Below are positions 60,240-64,000 of a stretch of DNA of 64,000 bases, one piece after another (positions within the stretch are counted from its first letter, which is position 1; each line of letters begins with the position of its first letter). This stretch comes from a candidate division WOR-3 bacterium (GTDB lineage: Bacteria; Hydrothermota; Tepidihabitantia; Tepidihabitantales; CAIPLT01). The notes below the pieces were generated by a model. The model was not told where the DNA came from, did no database searches, and worked only from the letters and a program-made list of their open reading frames with translations. Both the position numbers and the translations under genes were made by a program. The DNA lies in assembly GCA_039801505.1 (NCBI GenBank), contig JBDRUV010000006.1:1-64000 (forward strand), given 5' to 3'.

Positions 60240-63200
60240 ATGAAGGTGTGTCAAGCAAAAATCAGGTTAAGCGTTGTGCTTGCAGTGTATCTTCTCTTGC
60301 CGGTTATTTTGTTAGGTGGTGTTAGGTTATCATGGGATAAGATTCATTCTTCGGCTCCCGGAGATGACAATGCGCAAGCGTTGGTAGTAGATAAATCGTA
60401 TGTTTATATAACCGGAAAGGATGTTACTTCTAGTAGTGAGGACATTACAACCTTAAAATGTAATTCTAATGGTGATATTGTCTGGACTAATACACTAAAT
60501 ATTCCCGCAACCAACGATGCCGGGGTGGCAATGGCCATGGATAGTTCCGGCAATATTTATGTGGCGGGCTATAAGGGCGCTGACTGGTTTATAGTTAAGT
60601 ATAATGCCTTATCTGGGGAAACACTATGGACTCGGACATACAATGGCCCGGGTGATAGCACCGATGTTGCGGTTAAAGTGCTATGCGATAATGGGGGTAA
60701 TGTCTATGTGACTGGTTATAGTATAGGTGCCGGGACTAGTTATGATTTTTTAACAATTAAGTATGACTCTAATGGCGATACCGTATGGGTAAGAAGATAT
60801 AATGGCCCAGACAACGGTGATGATCGAGCGACCGCAATCACAATTGATAACGATGGTAATGTCTATGTGACTGGTTATAGTATAGGTGCCGGGACTAGTT
60901 ATGATTTTTTAACAATTAAGTATGACTCTAATGGCGATACCGTATGGGTAAGAAGATATAATGGCCCAGTCAACGGTGATGATAGGGCAAATGCAATAAC
61001 TGTGGATGGCTCAGGTAATGTTTATGTGACTGGCTACCGGTATAGCAATAGTTATAATAAAGATCTCTTTACTATTAAATATAATTCACTTGGTGATACA
61101 GTATGGACAAGACTTTACCATTGGATGTACTGGATGGGTTATTATACTCCAGAGTTCGGAAGAGCAATATTTACTGATGCTGGTAATAACATCTATGTAT
61201 TAGGTACCGCTGTTGATGTCGCTAATAGTAATAATGAAAATATTTTGATTATTAAGTATAGTCCTAGTGGCGATTTACGATGGCTAATAAATTATAATGG
61301 TTATTATTACTTTAGTGACTGTTTTGGTGGTGCGGTTGTTACCGAAAATGGGAATATATACATTGCGAGCTATCAACAAGGAATAGGCTGGTGGGCCAAG
61401 GACTCCTTTGCTGCGATTAAATACGATTCTTCAGGAAACCTCAGGTGGGTTAAAAAACATTTAGCTAATTATGGTGGAGGTTATTCAGCGATCGGTATCA
61501 CTAGAGACTCAGGAAGCGTATATGTGTGTGGTACAAAAAATTTAGGCGGTTTCTCTTTGTGGCGTTATTATACGGTTAAATACAGTGAAATACCTGAAAT
61601 TTTAATTGTTCCCCCACGGTTTCAGATTGCGATGCCCAAAGGAGAAACTAAAGATACGACGATGCGGCTTTATAATACCGGTGATTGGATTTTGAACTGG
61701 AATTTAACAAAAGTGCCTGATGTTTCTTGGCTTTCGGTAGATCAAACCTCTGGTGCAATTAATGCTTCAGAATCTATGGATGTTTCTATAACTCTTAACA
61801 CTTCCGGATTAGATTTTGGCGTCTACGCTTGCACTTTACGGATCACTAGCAATGATTCGGTAAATCCCATCGTGGATATTCCGATCGAACTATCGGTTTT
61901 AAGGCCGCCAGAAATTTCAGTAACACCAACAAGTTTTAACATAACTTTAGTTCGAAATACAAGTAAAGATACTATTTTAAGCATCAGTAATAGTGGTGAG
62001 TTGCCATTATCCTGGAGTTTGACCGAGATCCCTAATGATGTAGACTGGTTGTCGGAATATCCGACCGCGGGTGAGATCCCGGCATCGGGCAATAGTAATC
62101 TTACAGTAAGTTTTGATGCCACCGGGCTGGAGGCTGGGGTATATGCATGCACGCTAAGAATTTCTAGTAATGACCCAGAAAACCCAATTGTTGATGTGCC
62201 GGTGGAGCTTACGGTTATTTTAAGACCACCAGAGATTTCGGTAACACCACTGAGTTTTAATTTAACCATGGCTGGCGGAGCCTTTTTAGATACTATTATC
62301 CGAATAAGTAATTCTGGTAATGAAGTCTTAACTTGTAGTCTAAGTATTGAACCTCCTGAATGGTGGATTTGGTTAAATACGGATTATGTCGAGATTTCTG
62401 AAATGACATATTTGGATGTGCCTATTTATACCAGCGAGCTGTATTATTGGGGCTCACCCTATGAATGCAATATAATAATTAGGTCAAACGATCCGAACGA
62501 TCCCGTGGTTGAAATACCGGTCACGATAAATATAATACCGCCGGAAATATCAGTTGAACCAACCAGTTTTAATTTTACCTTATATCGCGGTCAAACTAAA
62601 GATACAACTTTCCAACTCGTCAATCTGGGAACCGAGGGAGTTGATTTTGATATCTATACTGAACCGTATTCGGAGTGGATTGATCTGGCGTATTATGGAG
62701 GATGGCTAGAGCCGCAACAAGAGCTCGTAAATGGGTTAAGTATTTATACCGGCTGGTTATCAACAGGAACACACAGATGCACTTTACGGGTTTGGTATTA
62801 TGGTCAAATGTTTCATGAAGACATCATAGTAGAAGTAAATATATTGCCGACACCACAAATATCTATTTCGCCGTCCAATTTCAATATTGTCTTACCTCAA
62901 AATGTAACTAAAGATACGACATTAACAATTAGTAATACTGGTGATGCCTCGTTGTCTTGGAATTTAGCTGAGATACCAAATGCCAGCTGGTTAACTGAGT
63001 ATCCGACAACAGGTGAGATGCCGGCTTCGGGCAATAGTGATGTTACCGTGAGTTTTAACACTTTCGGGATGACGCCTGGGGTTTATAATACGACTTTGCG
63101 GTTCTCAAGCAATGATCCGTTAAATCCGGTGGTAGATGTACCGGTGGCGCTTACGGTTACTGGTCCGGTGATTTCAGTTAGTCCGAGTAGCTTCAGTTTG

Positions 63201-64000
63201 ACATTGGGTCAGAATGTTACAAAAGATACGACTTTAACTATAAGTAATCTTGGTAACGCTACCTTGAGTTGGAGTTTATCTGAAGTGCCACAGGTTGACT
63301 GGTTAACTGAGTATCCGACATCTGGTGAGATTCCCGGCTTAGATGAGACTAATGTTACATTAAGCGTTAATACCGAATGGCTATTACCAGGAGTTTATAG
63401 TTGTACGCTGCGGCTCTCAAGCAATGATCCGTTAAATCCGGTGGTAGATGTACCGGTGGCGCTTACGGTTACTGGTCCGGTGATTTCAGTTAGTCCGAGT
63501 AGCTTCAGTTTGACATTAGGTCAGAATGTTACAAAAGATACGACGCTTGTAATATATAATCAGGGTAATGCGACTTTAAGTTGGAGTTTAGCTGAGACAC
63601 CTACTGTTGATTGGTTAACTGAGTATCCGACAACAGGTGAGATTCCAGCTTCGGGCAATAGTGATGTGACCGTGAGTTTTAACACTTTCGGGATGACGCC
63701 TGGGGTTTATAATACGACTTTGCGGCTCTCAAGCAATGATCCGTTAAATCCGGTGGTAGATGTGTCGGTAACTTTAACAATTTCTGGAACACAGCGTCCG
63801 ATAATTTCTGTGGTGCCAAGTTCTATTGTTGTCGTTTTAGACAAGGGGTTAAGTAAAGATACCACCTTAACAATTAGGAATTTGGGTAATGTGATGCTAA
63901 CTTGGAATTTGGAGGAATTATCCGAAGTCAATTGGCTTTCCGAGGATCCGACTTCAGGCGAGATTTTCCCTGATAGTAGTGTAAATATTACAATTAGTTT
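60240..64000 (+). CDS. Giant secreted beta-propeller and Ig-like repeat protein (3' truncated)
   Basis: The frame is open from ATG 60240 (GGGAGGAG upstream) to the window edge, over 1250 codons. A signal peptide of about 30 residues is followed by a propeller of SBBP-type repeats from about 60340 to 61590 (D-G-N-V-Y-V-T-G-Y-S; T-I-K-Y-D-S-N-G-D-T-V-W). Then come about eight Ig-like or BACON-like units of about 104 residues (I-S-V-x-P-x-S-F; D-T-T-L-x-I-S-N-x-G; L-x-W-x-L; L-R-x-S-S-N-D-P-x-N-P-V-V-D-V-P-V). Segments 60696-60810 and 60855-60969 are almost identical (159-bp period), as are segments repeating every 312 bp after 63103. A sorting domain is likely beyond the window. Confidence 0.9.
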   Translation, partial: MKVCQAKIRLSVVLAVYLLLPVILLGGVRLSWDKIHSSAPGDDNAQALVVDKSYVYITGKDVTSSSEDITTLKCNSNGDIVWTNTLNIPATNDAGVAMAMDSSGNIYVAGYKGADWFIVKYNALSGETLWTRTYNGPGDSTDVAVKVLCDNGGNVYVTGYSIGAGTSYDFLTIKYDSNGDTVWVRRYNGPDNGDDRATAITIDNDGNVYVTGYSIGAGTSYDFLTIKYDSNGDTVWVRRYNGPVNGDDRANAITVDGSGNVYVTGYRYSNSYNKDLFTIKYNSLGDTVWTRLYHWMYWMGYYTPEFGRAIFTDAGNNIYVLGTAVDVANSNNENILIIKYSPSGDLRWLINYNGYYYFSDCFGGAVVTENGNIYIASYQQGIGWWAKDSFAAIKYDSSGNLRWVKKHLANYGGGYSAIGITRDSGSVYVCGTKNLGGFSLWRYYTVKYSEIPEILIVPPRFQIAMPKGETKDTTMRLYNTGDWILNWNLTKVPDVSWLSVDQTSGAINASESMDVSITLNTSGLDFGVYACTLRITSNDSVNPIVDIPIELSVLRPPEISVTPTSFNITLVRNTSKDTILSISNSGELPLSWSLTEIPNDVDWLSEYPTAGEIPASGNSNLTVSFDATGLEAGVYACTLRISSNDPENPIVDVPVELTVILRPPEISVTPLSFNLTMAGGAFLDTIIRISNSGNEVLTCSLSIEPPEWWIWLNTDYVEISEMTYLDVPIYTSELYYWGSPYECNIIIRSNDPNDPVVEIPVTINIIPPEISVEPTSFNFTLYRGQTKDTTFQLVNLGTEGVDFDIYTEPYSEWIDLAYYGGWLEPQQELVNGLSIYTGWLSTGTHRCTLRVWYYGQMFHEDIIVEVNILPTPQISISPSNFNIVLPQNVTKDTTLTISNTGDASLSWNLAEIPNASWLTEYPTTGEMPASGNSDVTVSFNTFGMTPGVYNTTLRFSSNDPLNPVVDVPVALTVTGPVISVSPSSFSLTLGQNVTKDTTLTISNLGNATLSWSLSEVPQVDWLTEYPTSGEIPGLDETNVTLSVNTEWLLPGVYSCTLRLSSNDPLNPVVDVPVALTVTGPVISVSPSSFSLTLGQNVTKDTTLVIYNQGNATLSWSLAETPTVDWLTEYPTTGEIPASGNSDVTVSFNTFGMTPGVYNTTLRLSSNDPLNPVVDVSVTLTISGTQRPIISVVPSSIVVVLDKGLSKDTTLTIRNLGNVMLTWNLEELSEVNWLSEDPTSGEIFPDSSVNITIS

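Overview
The window is a moderately AT-rich, densely coded bacterial chromosome segment with conserved housekeeping order (SRP RNA-dnaX-ybaB-recR; rho-rpmE-prfB; divIVA-purine phosphorylase-bamD-nadD-yajC-def-fmt-PASTA-rpe-ffh). Several proteins end in a Por-type (type IX secretion) C-terminal sorting domain. SecA carries the long internal insertion common in the Bacteroidetes/Chlorobi side of bacteria, BamD and beta-barrel proteins indicate an outer membrane, and prolyl-tRNA synthetase is the short archaeal/eukaryotic-like type. Together with an Mbh-type [NiFe] hydrogenase this suggests an anaerobic, uncultured FCB-like lineage, for example candidate phylum WOR-3/Stahlbacteria. That placement is inference; no rRNA is present.

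Layout. 1-3980: end of a sorting-domain protein, a terminator, dispersed repeat copy A, a ComEA-like HhH protein, a TPR protein and a substrate-binding-like protein. 3986-10906: information-processing genes including a large SRP RNA and an RF2 gene with the classical +1 programmed frameshift. 10982-12822 (minus): an arsR-thioredoxin-permease metal/arsenic efflux operon with a visible promoter and operator. 12919-17396 (minus): two tandem WG-repeat exported proteins, an MFS transporter and a stand-alone pyruvate-kinase C-terminal-like protein. 17625-29178: one long operon for a membrane-bound [NiFe] hydrogenase fused to an Mrp-type antiporter module, preceded by two sulfhydrogenase-like electron-transfer subunits, a degenerate molybdopterin-family subunit and a four-cluster ferredoxin. 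29188-38653: cysteine synthase, gyrA, dCMP deaminase, a diadenylate cyclase, a DUF2723 membrane protein, hypA (hydrogenase nickel insertion), hydroxyacyl-CoA dehydrogenase and biotin ligase. 38729-40120: a possible Abi_C/HEPN gene next to repeat copy B. 40297-47419: the divIVA-ffh housekeeping operon. 47460-56587: zinc-ribbon/RDD protein, a zinc-ribbon microprotein, M14 carboxypeptidase, htpX/lemA, mscL, secA, sppA and tRNA-Ile. 56765-59581: a four-gene exported cassette with a ferredoxin lipoprotein, a barrel-like protein and a sorting-domain protein. 59613-64000: repeat copy C and a giant secreted beta-propeller/Ig-like repeat protein that runs off the window.

The points most worth a second look are: (i) a dispersed intergenic element in three copies, made of a perfect 16-20 bp palindrome, a conserved core and about 15-18 degenerate 12-bp units; (ii) the composite hydrogenase operon; (iii) a recurring promoter layout with the -10 box only 6-9 nt before the start codon, suggesting leaderless mRNAs; (iv) the exported-ferredoxin cassette.
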